From Flavobacteriaceae bacterium F08102 (GTDB taxonomy: Bacteria; Bacteroidota; Bacteroidia; Flavobacteriales; Flavobacteriaceae): a stretch of DNA of 64,000 nucleotides. A model generated the notes under the pieces. The model had not been told where the DNA came from. It worked only from the letters and a program-made list of their open reading frames with translations, and made no database searches. The stretch's first letter is position 1. Each line of letters starts with the position of its first letter. A program made the translations under genes and the position numbers. Where the stretch lies: positions 248,001-312,000 of the forward strand of contig JALKAY010000004.1 in the NCBI GenBank assembly GCA_023015935.1, given 5' to 3'. Shown here piece by piece: positions 38,260 to 47,151 of this stretch.

Positions 38260-39318
38260 ATGACCACCTATCTATCACAACTTTTTCTGAGAAATACCCT
38301 TACCCAATGGCTCATTGCTGTTGCATTTGTTCTTGGAGGAGTCATCATTGCTAAAACTGCTTATTTTATCTTTAAAAAGATCTCCAAAGGATTGGTGCGA
38401 AGTACCAAAACTAAATTGGATGATCTATTGATCGAAACCTTAGAAAAACCCGCTATTTTTGCTATTGCAGTAATTGGTTTCTACTTAGGAATGCAACAGC
38501 TATCGATGACATCAGACATTAGACTGCTCATCGAAAACACCAACAAAGTCCTTATCGTAATTTGTATCACGTGGTTTGTTGTGAGACTGGTAAATGCCAT
38601 GGTGCAAGAATATATGGAGCCTGTTATTGAAAATTCTGAATCTAAATCCAAACGCCAATTATTACCCATCATTACAAAAGTTATTACCATTACGATTTGG
38701 ATGATTGGTATTATCATTGCGTTTAATGCCATTGGATATAATCTTGCGGGACTTATTGCAGGCTTGGGAATTGGCGGATTGGCATTTGCCTTGGCAGCAA
38801 AAGATTATCTCCAAAATATTTTTGGTGGGATTTCTATTTTTACCGATAAACCTTTCGCCATAGATGATCGAATAAAAATTGATGGATTTGATGGTAAAGT
38901 AGAAGAAATCGGTATTCGAAGTTCTCGTATTCGTACCCTTTCAGGGTCTTTAGTAACCATTCCTAACTCAATGTTCATTAATAATAGCGTTGAAAATGTT
39001 GCTCTTGAACCTACTCGAAAAATCACACTTCGTTTAGGACTCACCTATTCTACCAGCCCTGATCAATTGCATAGAGCGATGGAAATTTTAAAAGAAATCA
39101 TCGCCGACCATCAAGAAATTGTAACAGATACACCCGTGGTGTTCTTAGAGAATTTTGCAGATTTCTCCTTGGTAATTCTATTCATCTATTACATCCGAAA
39201 AGAGGCCGATATTCCGGGGACCCAAAATACCATTAACCTTGAAATCCTTCATCGATTTGATAAAGAAGGACTCGAATTTGCATTTCCAACACAGACGATT
39301 TATAATGTAAATAAATAA
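38260..39318 (+). CDS. MscS-family mechanosensitive ion channel
   Basis: The 352-residue protein has four likely membrane helices (about residues 15-37, 50-70, 85-110, 130-152) before the pore-lining TM3. TM3 carries the small-residue motif GLGIGGLAFALAAKDYLQNIFGG. The beta domain follows (FAIDDRIKIDGFDGKVEEIGIRSSRIRTLSG in parts), then a cytoplasmic alpha/beta domain. It would release solutes when membrane tension rises. The gene stands alone between a terminator-bearing operon and a 435-base gap. Confidence 0.92.
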   Translation: MTTYLSQLFLRNTLTQWLIAVAFVLGGVIIAKTAYFIFKKISKGLVRSTKTKLDDLLIETLEKPAIFAIAVIGFYLGMQQLSMTSDIRLLIENTNKVLIVICITWFVVRLVNAMVQEYMEPVIENSESKSKRQLLPIITKVITITIWMIGIIIAFNAIGYNLAGLIAGLGIGGLAFALAAKDYLQNIFGGISIFTDKPFAIDDRIKIDGFDGKVEEIGIRSSRIRTLSGSLVTIPNSMFINNSVENVALEPTRKITLRLGLTYSTSPDQLHRAMEILKEIIADHQEIVTDTPVVFLENFADFSLVILFIYYIRKEADIPGTQNTINLEILHRFDKEGLEFAFPTQTIYNVNK

Positions 39319-39753
39319 CTTATTGACTAGGAGTGTATGAAGAATACGATGGAATTCCCTAAGCTTTGTGAAGTCTACAACGGTACAGCACAACTATTTT
39401 TTTTGACTTTCATTCTTTTTGCATTGCACAAATAAGCCCCCATAAAAGACACCTAAGGTGATGCTCCAAAAACTTCGTGTACGTTAGGTAAAACCACGCC
39501 TTCCCCTAACCATGCTCTGCTATAATTTATGAGATCCTTCGTTTCGCTTCGCAACCCGCTAGACGACAACTCCTAAGAGCGCTTTGAGCAGCATTAATTA
39601 TTGGTATTTTACTACAGTTATTTGAACTAATTATTATAAAAATCAAAACCGCTACCATCCACAAAACCAAATACCTACCCCTTATATTAAGAACTAAATA
39701 CCTAGTTTTTTTAAGGTAAATTTATTATATTTGAGTGCTAAACACTACTAAAT
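39319..39753. other. Intergenic region with promoter for the downstream gene
   Basis: No supported gene is present. TATATTTG at 39726-39733 matches the TAnnTTTG -7 element exactly and is 20 bases before the ATG at 39754, so it is a strong promoter candidate; a T-rich stretch (around 39705) stands where a -33 box would be. The middle portion (39470-39600) is more GC-rich than its surroundings and may be a degraded remnant. Confidence 0.5.
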
Positions 39754-40986
39754 ATGTACCTTAAAAATGCTTTACACCTGTTTCTCCTTCCCTTTAGTGC
39801 ATTAACCTCTACCCATGCCCAAGAGTATCATCGCAATCTCAAAGAAATAGCATTTACTACGCCGTATAAGTTTTCTGAAGAAATTGAAACCAAAGTAGTG
39901 AACAATACTGTACCTTGGAAATATCAAATTTCCACCGCCGACTATGCCAATAAGGGAGATTATAAAAACGCCTTAAAACATTGGGACTTTGCCTATCCTA
40001 GTAAACGGAAACCGGATTATTCACAGGCTCAAATCAATAGAATTCATCAAAAATACCGATTATATCCTGCTGTTGATTTCATTGTTGAAAAAGCTAAATC
40101 TGCTCGCGTAGTCATCATCGATGAAACACATCACAACTCCTTTCATCGACTTTTCACGACCACTTTACTTCAAAAATTATACGACGAAGGCTATACGCAA
40201 CTCGGGTTAGAAGCTATGATGAATGGAAGAAATAAGGATTCTTTACTGATGGATCGAAAATATCCCGTATTAAACACGGGCTTTTACACACAAGATCCAC
40301 AATTCGGAAATATGATTCGCAAAGCCATTTCGATTGGCTATAACGTATTTCCTTATGAACAAACCATGAACCTCTTTGAAAAAGATAGAGAGATTGCACA
40401 AGCCAAAAACATTCAACAAGTCATGGAACAAAATCCAAATGAGAAATTCCTCATTCACTGTGGATGCACCCATGTCCTTAATAGCCCATATCCCAGGTGG
40501 GGTAAAACCATGGCGGGAAGATTGTATGAATTCACAGGTATTGAGCCACTGACCATTACACAAACGGCATTTCAAGAACGTTATAACCCGAAGCACAACT
40601 CCCCGTTTATCCGTGCCTTAAATCCCCAAGAATCTTCTGTTCTTCTAGATGCTAAAAACCACCCTTTTCAGCATGAATTTGGCAAAGCCTATGCAGATAT
40701 CGCCGTTTTACATCCAATAACTACATATATTAATGACCGACCACATTGGTTATTTGAAAATGGACAAAAAACAACATCCATTCTGCTTGATGGCTTTAAT
40801 ATTTCATTTCCTGTTATGGTATTGGCTTATAAAAAAGGGGAAGATATCCACACAGCCATTCCCGTAGATCTTACCGAAGTGAATAACCCTACAGAAATTT
40901 GTCACCTCGGATTAGCCCCTGGACACTATAAAATTGTTCTCACCAATGGAACAGAAACACTCCTGTTTGAAGAAAGAATAATCTAA
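39754..40986 (+). CDS. Exported protein with probable ChaN/EreA-like fold
   Basis: This 410-residue protein has a signal peptide (LHLFLLPFSALTSTHAQ). From about residue 115 it shows motifs seen in the ChaN/erythromycin-esterase/TIKI superfamily: VVIIDETHHNSFHR (an E-x-HH site), YTQLGLEAMM (a second Glu), YNVFPYEQ, and FLIHCGCTHVLNS (a late His). These suggest a metal- or haem-binding or hydrolase-like centre. The C-terminal ~120 residues look beta-rich. I know of no assigned function for this subgroup. It is monocistronic, with its own exact -7 element. Confidence 0.5.
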   Translation: MYLKNALHLFLLPFSALTSTHAQEYHRNLKEIAFTTPYKFSEEIETKVVNNTVPWKYQISTADYANKGDYKNALKHWDFAYPSKRKPDYSQAQINRIHQKYRLYPAVDFIVEKAKSARVVIIDETHHNSFHRLFTTTLLQKLYDEGYTQLGLEAMMNGRNKDSLLMDRKYPVLNTGFYTQDPQFGNMIRKAISIGYNVFPYEQTMNLFEKDREIAQAKNIQQVMEQNPNEKFLIHCGCTHVLNSPYPRWGKTMAGRLYEFTGIEPLTITQTAFQERYNPKHNSPFIRALNPQESSVLLDAKNHPFQHEFGKAYADIAVLHPITTYINDRPHWLFENGQKTTSILLDGFNISFPVMVLAYKKGEDIHTAIPVDLTEVNNPTEICHLGLAPGHYKIVLTNGTETLLFEERII

Positions 40987-41062
40987 ATGCAATCAGCAGC
41001 TTCGGGTGAATATACCCCAATATAGATTTTCGTATACCCCTTTGCAAACAATCATACCGCAA

Positions 41063-43486
41063 CTATCCTTCCTGCATCGTCATCAAATATTCCATAAAGT
41101 AATTATCCTTAGCTTGCACATAAGCATGATTGACGTCTATTGTAGCTCCGACTTTCTTTTTCTCAAAGGCGGCTGTTAGTCCAAAATCGATCTGCTGAAA
41201 ATTCGTCTCCCAGGCACGTTTAATCGTCTGATACAGCAATTGCCGATATACATTAAACGTTTTACTCACCTGATAATCCATTCCTACCATGACAGGAACA
41301 AAAGTATGTGCTAAATTCTTATAACAACACATCATCCCAATGGAGCTGGAACTCGGACGACCACTGTATTCGTTTAAATATAAGAGTAAAAATTCCCAAT
41401 GTTCATCCTCATTCATACTCTTAAACAATTTCTTAGGATATGCAAACGTATTGAGTCCGAGATTTTGCTGCTTCACGTTCAAATACAATGTATACATTTG
41501 ATCAAGTGTTTCAGGACTACATTTCGATTGCCACTGCACCTTAAAACAGGTCTCAAATTTCTTAATATCATTTCTAAAATGCCTTCGCGATCTACTGGAT
41601 AAACTGGCTAGGTATTCTTCTTCCGAGGAATACGTCATCGTGTGGATATACGCTACATCCGGCATTTTAATTTTAACAAAGCCATGCGCATTAAATACGT
41701 TCGATAAAAATTCATTTTCGCCAGAAAAATCTCTTAATACAATCATTTCAGCAGGATTTTGATCGTCAATTAATCGGAGCTGCCGAAGCATTACTTCAAT
41801 AGCTATTTGACTGTAATGACTTTCATAATCTACATAGACATGCGAACCTTCGGTAAGCAGCGATCCCATACTCAACACATCATTGGTTAAGTAATAGGGA
41901 TTTTGCTGGCGCAATACTTCCAGTTTATTAGAAACCGAAGCAGGTACTAACATATCCTCCTTCCACAAGGCTCTGGTAAAAAAGGTAGCGAGTACAGGTC
42001 TCTTCTGTGGATCCAATACGATGAGGTAATGGAAATCCCAATTATCCGATTTTTCCGCATTGTTTACAAATACCGATTCTAAGAATTGTAATCCATCCCA
42101 ATCAAAAACACTTTTTTTTCCCATACATCGATTCCAGGTGACCTTATCTATTTTGGTGATATGGGTTTCATATAGTACTTGTAAAGGGCTCGAATTAAGC
42201 AAAACCTCAGCAGTCGATGTAGGGCGCATTTTAAAGAACTTACGCACGGTTCCTTGAGAAGAATTAGTTTCAGCCAGTGCTTTAGGAAAATGATAATCCA
42301 TCGCTTCTACTAAAGTGGCTATTTCTTTCAAATCATTATTCCTAGAAATGGTAATTCTCACTCCAGTATTAGTTACAGGGACGGCTGGAAATAGGCCTAG
42401 ATTAACAAAAAATCCTTCGTTGAATAAACGTTTAACAAAATTGTACCCTGTATTTGGCAAACCCGTACCGATATAAAACACGGGGCTTGTATTTTGATGA
42501 ACGACCGGTAAATTTGTATTTGACAGTAGGGAATTAAAGAATTGAGTTCGTTGTTGTAGGTCTTTTTGAAGCGTATAGATCTCTGACGAAAGATGAATAT
42601 CTGCTGAGGCTATCGCTGCGGCAACAGCTGACGGTTCTAGTTGTGCAGAAAACGTTAGGGGTCCCCCAAAGTTTTTAATTTTTGTTCTAAGTCGCTCATT
42701 TTTACAGACAAGCACTCCCCCACTTGCACCAAACGATTTACTCAGTGTAGTAAACAATAAACAATTTTCAGGTAACTCCTTAAATACGCTCATCACATAG
42801 CCCCTGCCATTTTCACCAATCCAACTCATTCCGTGAACATCGTCTATATACAAGTGAAGTTTGGGATATTTTTCAGCTAAACTTTGCAACTTTAACAAGG
42901 GAGCATAATCTCCAAACATAGAATACACGCCATCGGCCATATACCAAATACGTTCCGCAGTATCATATCGTTGCTGAATGCCGCTCTCCAGCATCTCCAT
43001 ATTATTATGCCGTATCAATTGTACCGGAATTCCGCGTAGCTTAAGCATTTGTGCCGCATTTTGCACACTCCAGTGTACCTGATGATCTAAAATTACAGCA
43101 TCCTTATCGTTGACAGCCGAGGGAATTACCGCCATATGTCCAAGGGTACTGTTTTTCGTAATGATTGCGGGAATTCCACCGTAAAGAGCTTGTATCTTGG
43201 CTTCTAGTGTGGCATATAGCGGATGCGAAATATACGTTTTAGACAGTGGAAACTGGGTACCATAATTTCTTATTGCTTCAATAGCCGCATTTTTAAGCCG
43301 TTGATCCTGGTCAAGTGCTAAATAACTTGTAGTTCCAAAATGAAACAGGGAGTGTCCATTTACGGTTATTTGTCCTTTTTTGAACTGTTTATCCTCTGCA
43401 TAGAGATGTACAATTTGTTGTTTTTTTGCGTTATTGATTACTTCATTAACGGTATCTAAAAAGTTGTTGTGTTCAATCTTAGCCAT
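41063..43486 (-). CDS. Fusion: alpha-oxoamine synthase plus GNAT/FemAB-like acyltransferase
   Basis: This is an 807-residue two-domain protein. Residues 1-400 are a PLP-dependent alpha-oxoamine synthase of the BioF/Kbl/serine-palmitoyltransferase family, with DGVYSMFGDYAPL (Asp185), the YIDDVHGMSWIGENGRG site (Asp215/216, His218) and the PLP lysine 250 in TLSKSFGASGG. Residues about 420-807 resemble a BioF2/FemAB-type GNAT fold (SRRHFRNDIKKFE and QIDFGLTAAFEKKKVGA). The first domain would condense an acyl-thioester with an amino acid; the second might N-acylate the product, giving a lipid or small aminoketone. Substrates are unknown. It is monocistronic and convergent with the ChaN/EreA-like gene. 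Confidence 0.8.
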   Translation of the reverse strand: MAKIEHNNFLDTVNEVINNAKKQQIVHLYAEDKQFKKGQITVNGHSLFHFGTTSYLALDQDQRLKNAAIEAIRNYGTQFPLSKTYISHPLYATLEAKIQALYGGIPAIITKNSTLGHMAVIPSAVNDKDAVILDHQVHWSVQNAAQMLKLRGIPVQLIRHNNMEMLESGIQQRYDTAERIWYMADGVYSMFGDYAPLLKLQSLAEKYPKLHLYIDDVHGMSWIGENGRGYVMSVFKELPENCLLFTTLSKSFGASGGVLVCKNERLRTKIKNFGGPLTFSAQLEPSAVAAAIASADIHLSSEIYTLQKDLQQRTQFFNSLLSNTNLPVVHQNTSPVFYIGTGLPNTGYNFVKRLFNEGFFVNLGLFPAVPVTNTGVRITISRNNDLKEIATLVEAMDYHFPKALAETNSSQGTVRKFFKMRPTSTAEVLLNSSPLQVLYETHITKIDKVTWNRCMGKKSVFDWDGLQFLESVFVNNAEKSDNWDFHYLIVLDPQKRPVLATFFTRALWKEDMLVPASVSNKLEVLRQQNPYYLTNDVLSMGSLLTEGSHVYVDYESHYSQIAIEVMLRQLRLIDDQNPAEMIVLRDFSGENEFLSNVFNAHGFVKIKMPDVAYIHTMTYSSEEEYLASLSSRSRRHFRNDIKKFETCFKVQWQSKCSPETLDQMYTLYLNVKQQNLGLNTFAYPKKLFKSMNEDEHWEFLLLYLNEYSGRPSSSSIGMMCCYKNLAHTFVPVMVGMDYQVSKTFNVYRQLLYQTIKRAWETNFQQIDFGLTAAFEKKKVGATIDVNHAYVQAKDNYFMEYLMTMQEG

Positions 43487-43726
43487 TTGATTTCAATTTA
43501 AATGAGGGCTTAACAAGCTATCTATTTTTCCTGAGAATTGAGAAAAAACAACCTACTCCAAGGATATTTAATCCCTTATAATTAACACATAATCCTTTTG
43601 AGACAAAAAACGGGCAAAACCAGTACCAATAAAGGGATGCAACACATCGAATACATTTCCACAAATAGATAAGTAATTTATTTTTAATACCTTAGGTCTT
43701 CATTTTAATTGTCGCTACCACTTATT

Positions 43727-44101
43727 ATGAAAGATATATACGACACCGTTTATGCCAAATTTTGGATTCATCAAGGAATTCTTCACTGTATATACAAAGA
43801 AATTGAGTTTCTTGATTTAGCCATGGCTCAGTCTATTGTTCGTGAACGAATCCAAGTTCAGCAAGATATTTCTTATCCTATTTTTTGTGATTTACGCGGT
43901 GTGAAAAATTCCGAAAAATCGGCACGAGCATATTTGGCTAAAAACGGATCTGTTTTAGCAAAAGCCGTGGCCATTTTTGATGACCGGTGCGTTGCCGAAG
44001 TAATGTTACAATTCTATTTCACGAAGAGCAAACCCTTGGTGCCCTCAAAATTATTCAATGACTATCAGCAAGCGATAGCATTCTTACAGCACTATAAGTA
44101 A
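43727..44101 (+). CDS. DUF7793-like (STAS-like) protein
   Basis: This soluble protein of 124 residues starts at the ATG at 43727 (MKDIYDTVYAKFWIHQGILH). An upstream TTG at 43709 is not preferred. It shows the pattern of small Bacteroidota proteins with a SpoIIAA/STAS-like alternating beta-alpha fold: DLAMAQSIVRERIQVQQDIS, YPIFCDLRGVKNSEKSARAYL and a final SKLFNDYQQAIAFLQ. The function is not established. It precedes a PAS-AraC regulator by 33 bases on the same strand and may be part of its signalling. Confidence 0.65.
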   Translation: MKDIYDTVYAKFWIHQGILHCIYKEIEFLDLAMAQSIVRERIQVQQDISYPIFCDLRGVKNSEKSARAYLAKNGSVLAKAVAIFDDRCVAEVMLQFYFTKSKPLVPSKLFNDYQQAIAFLQHYK

Positions 44102-44134
44102 ATGCCATGAATTATAGCTTCTAAACCATATGCG

Positions 44135-45091
44135 ATGCTAAGCGAACTTGACAAAACAAGAATCAACAATATTTGTAGGCTACTTTTAGCCATGGTTGAA
44201 GGGAAATTTTCATTTCAAATAGAACGAAACAATATCGACGATGAGATTGAGTCATTGGTGATTTTGGTCAATCTCATGGCCGAAGAAATGAACCAAACCT
44301 TACGGTATTACAGTCAGTTAAATTCACCAGAAAGTATCCTACAATTTGTACAAATGGTTTTTATTCTCGATCACAATTTTCAAATCATCCATGTAAATAA
44401 CGATGTCATTAAAAATTTAAATACAGATAGAAAAAATATTATAGATCAGTCGTTTATACAAATTTTAAGTCCCGCATCAAAATCCAATTGGAAACAAATC
44501 GCGAATAACCTCCTCTTGAATAAACACTATGAAGTCAACCAAAAACTACAATTTCAAATTGACAATAACCTAATCAAAGAAGCTATCTGTAATATCACTT
44601 CGGTATGCCATAAAGGAGCTGACCAAGAATTTATTTTAGTAACGAGTTTTCAATCAAAAACACAAAGTCAATTTATCGAAGATGGACTTAACTTAGACCA
44701 CCGCACAACGGAACATTTCCCAAAACAAAAGAAGCCCCCCAATATTTTAAAAAATGCACATGACATACGTATCATTACGAGTATACACGATTATATTTTA
44801 CAACATCTAGAAGCTCCCTTACCTTCCTTAAAAATATTAGCCCATAATTTTGGGACGAATGAATACAAATTAAAATATGGATTTAAGCAACTGTATCACA
44901 TTACGGTCTTTAAGTTTTTAATAGATGAACGACTTAAAAAGGCAAGCTTACTTATTGAAAATACGAGCTTACCAATGAAGCGTATTGCGGTACTTACTGG
45001 ATTTAAAAGTATCGCACACTTTTCTAAAGTTTTTAAAAAGAAATACGGATGTAGTCCAAAAACATTCCGTAGGCTTACAACGTCTTCCTAG
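44135..45091 (+). CDS. PAS-domain AraC-family transcriptional regulator
   Basis: This 318-residue cytosolic regulator has an N-terminal helical region. A PAS-like sensor follows at about 65-175 (MVFILDHNFQIIHVNNDVI, IDQSFIQILSPASKSNW). The C-terminal AraC double helix-turn-helix, about 212-315, reads PSLKILAHNFGTNEYKLKYG, SLPMKRIAVLTGFKSIAHFS and KVFKKKYGCSPKTFRR. It probably senses a small ligand or internal state; targets are unknown. It lies 33 bases after the DUF7793-like gene, upstream of the MauE cluster. Confidence 0.87.
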   Translation: MLSELDKTRINNICRLLLAMVEGKFSFQIERNNIDDEIESLVILVNLMAEEMNQTLRYYSQLNSPESILQFVQMVFILDHNFQIIHVNNDVIKNLNTDRKNIIDQSFIQILSPASKSNWKQIANNLLLNKHYEVNQKLQFQIDNNLIKEAICNITSVCHKGADQEFILVTSFQSKTQSQFIEDGLNLDHRTTEHFPKQKKPPNILKNAHDIRIITSIHDYILQHLEAPLPSLKILAHNFGTNEYKLKYGFKQLYHITVFKFLIDERLKKASLLIENTSLPMKRIAVLTGFKSIAHFSKVFKKKYGCSPKTFRRLTTSS

Positions 45092-45193
45092 CCTATTATT
45101 TTATCCAATTACTACATAATCCCTTAGAGACAAGCATCTGTTCTTTAAAAATAAATAATAGTGCTGAATTTTATCCTGTTAAATTTTTTGAGG

Positions 45194-45625
45194 ATGTTAT
45201 TCACTTATAATTCAAAATTCATCGCTATCCTGGCTAAATCCATGTTAATATTACTGTTTGTATATGCAGCAACCAATAAATTAATAGAATTTGATGAATT
45301 TAATACTCAATTAAGCAAGTCGCCAATCATTGCCGCTTTTGCGGATTGGTTGGTCTATGTCATTCCTATCACCGAATTAATGATTGGATTTTTATTTTTG
45401 ATAAACTGGTTTACTACATTGGCCTTTTACGCTAGCTTCTCTTTGCTTATCATGTTCACAACCTATATCGTATTGATTATGAAATTTAGCGAATTCATTC
45501 CCTGTTCATGTGGTGGAGTATTAGACCAATTAGGATGGGGTCAGCACCTGATATTCAATCTAGTATTTATAATCATCACAGGAATTGGACTATACCAAGT
45601 CGATTCTATTAAACCCTTAAAATAG
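45194..45625 (+). CDS. MauE/DoxX-like redox-associated membrane protein
   Basis: From the ATG at 45194 the protein has 143 residues and four membrane helices; a GTG at 45161 would add 11 residues. It shows the family hallmarks: AAtNKLIEFDEF after the first helix, the paired P-T-E-L segment VIPITELMIGFLF, and the CSCGG motif in IPCSCGGVLDQLGWGQHL. MauE proteins support disulfide formation in methylamine dehydrogenase, and relatives accompany TlpA-like and small-peptide genes in Bacteroidota. The stop codon is 9 bases before the next ATG. Confidence 0.82.
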   Translation: MLFTYNSKFIAILAKSMLILLFVYAATNKLIEFDEFNTQLSKSPIIAAFADWLVYVIPITELMIGFLFLINWFTTLAFYASFSLLIMFTTYIVLIMKFSEFIPCSCGGVLDQLGWGQHLIFNLVFIIITGIGLYQVDSIKPLK

Positions 45626-45633
45626 TGCCGATC

Positions 45634-46686
45634 ATGAAAATTACATTTTTTTTACGGCTAGTAATCATTAGTCTGTTGAGCAGCGGATTTGTTATAGGGC
45701 TATATCTTGTCTCTAATCACAGTATCCATCAAAACAATCCATTTATACGATCTTATCCACATCATCCAATCACTAGAAACTTTGAATTAAATATTCAATA
45801 TAATTCATATTATATAGCGGGTTATGTGAACGACAAATTATACTTGGGAAACACTACCGCACCATTACATTTAATAGAGGTCAATTTAAAAACAAAAGAT
45901 ACTACACACATTACCATAAAAATAGATCAAACTGACCTTCCATTTCGATCCGTCCGTGTGAAGTTATCCTCTCCTCATTTTTTCGTGATGGACGGATATG
46001 TACCTGCTATATTTAGAGGGACCATAGGGAATTGGGAAGCAAGGCTATGGATGAAGGAAAAATTTCACTTTTCAAATGCCATTCCAATTGATACAAATAA
46101 AGTTTTTATCAGTAGCAATGCTACCAGACAAACGGTTCTAGGATATATTGAAAAAAATAAGAATTTCAATATACATCTAGATTCTCATTTATTAGAACCT
46201 CAAATCGATAGTGTTTTTAGTGTAGACGGGACTATGATCATCTCACAAGACCAGAAGTATCTAGGCTATGTTTATTACTACAGAAATCAATACACGATTA
46301 TGGATTCGCAACTAGACATTCTTACAAAGAATAGCACCATTGACACCCTACAAACAGCTAACATTGAACTATCAACGTTTAGCAACGGCGGAATAACAAC
46401 CTTAAAAAATCGGCCAACTGTTGTGAATTTATCTGCCGCATTATTTAAGAATCTAATTTTAATTAATACTACCCGGTTGGGTAAAAATGACGAAGCTAAA
46501 ATGTTAGATCAAGCTTCTATCGTAGACGTGTACAATTGGCAAAACCAAACGTATGAATTTAGTTTCTACCTCTATAACAAAGGGAAGAAACACGCGAGAG
46601 AATTTGCAGTGTATGACAACTATCTAGTAGCATTGGTTGACAATGAACTCGATGTGTACAATATAGAAACAAATCGATTTAGATGA
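45634..46686 (+). CDS. Membrane-anchored, beta-rich protein of unknown function
   Basis: This 350-residue protein starts at the ATG at 45634; a GTG at 45625 overlaps the previous stop. One N-terminal membrane helix (FFLRLVIISLLSSGFVIGLYL) anchors a large extracytoplasmic part. That part has repeated short beta strands (YIAGYVNDKLYLGNT, FFVMDGYVPAIFRG, VFISSNATRQTVLGYI, YLGYVYYYRNQYTIMDS, YLVALVDNELDVYNI), suggesting a beta-propeller. I do not recognise the family by name. It lies between MauE and a Cys-rich small exported protein, so a role in that protein's maturation or sensing is possible. Confidence 0.7.
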   Translation: MKITFFLRLVIISLLSSGFVIGLYLVSNHSIHQNNPFIRSYPHHPITRNFELNIQYNSYYIAGYVNDKLYLGNTTAPLHLIEVNLKTKDTTHITIKIDQTDLPFRSVRVKLSSPHFFVMDGYVPAIFRGTIGNWEARLWMKEKFHFSNAIPIDTNKVFISSNATRQTVLGYIEKNKNFNIHLDSHLLEPQIDSVFSVDGTMIISQDQKYLGYVYYYRNQYTIMDSQLDILTKNSTIDTLQTANIELSTFSNGGITTLKNRPTVVNLSAALFKNLILINTTRLGKNDEAKMLDQASIVDVYNWQNQTYEFSFYLYNKGKKHAREFAVYDNYLVALVDNELDVYNIETNRFR

Positions 46687-46823
46687 CATTTTACGTGTCA
46701 TCTACTTCGTAAAATACAAACTAACATATAGTGATACAAATTATACTGGCCAGTATAGCAGGGATAAGATCGAAAACCTGTACAAAAGAGTAGGTCATTG
46801 ATATAAATTTAAATAAGTAAATT

Positions 46824-47090
46824 ATGAAAACTACAAAGTTAAAATTCTCGTTATTACCACTTTTGGCAGTACTTTTTGCCATTACAAGTGCATTTTCTAC
46901 ATCCGCTAATACGAATGTATCAGATCCCGCAGCCATTCAAGATGGTTATATTATGAAGAGTGATGTTTGCGAACCCTCTATTCCCTGTTCACTTTCCGGT
47001 GCATTCCTTTGTGAGGTTAACAATCAACAGGTTTATGGAAAACTTTTCCCATTAGCTCCTGATTGTCCTATTAAACTACGTAGAGATTAA
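46824..47090 (+). CDS. Small exported four-cysteine protein (DUF6520-like)
   Basis: This 88-residue precursor has an N-terminal signal-like segment (KLKFSLLPLLAVLFAITSAF) ending near SANTNV. The mature part has four Cys (CEPSIPC, FLC, PDCPIK) and a basic end. It resembles the DUF6520 group of short Bacteroidota proteins found with MauE. Function is unknown: a disulfide-bonded peptide, a substrate for the neighbouring redox protein, or a modified-peptide precursor are all possible. A strong stem-loop terminator follows after 17 bases. Confidence 0.75.
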   Translation: MKTTKLKFSLLPLLAVLFAITSAFSTSANTNVSDPAAIQDGYIMKSDVCEPSIPCSLSGAFLCEVNNQQVYGKLFPLAPDCPIKLRRD

Positions 47091-47107
47091 TCGGATTAGT
47101 TGATTAA

Positions 47108-47139
47108 AGTAAAAGGAGCTCCTTAGAGCTCCTTTTACT
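47108..47139. terminator. Bidirectional terminator between the Cys-peptide gene and the metalloprotease gene
   Basis: A perfect 14-bp inverted repeat, AGTAAAAGGAGCTC (47108-47121) and GAGCTCCTTTTACT (47126-47139), surrounds the loop CTTA. It lies between two convergent genes whose stops are at 47090 and 47152. A/T-rich arm ends serve as the T-tract for both directions. Confidence 0.85.
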
Positions 47140-47151
47140 ATTTCACCTTAT

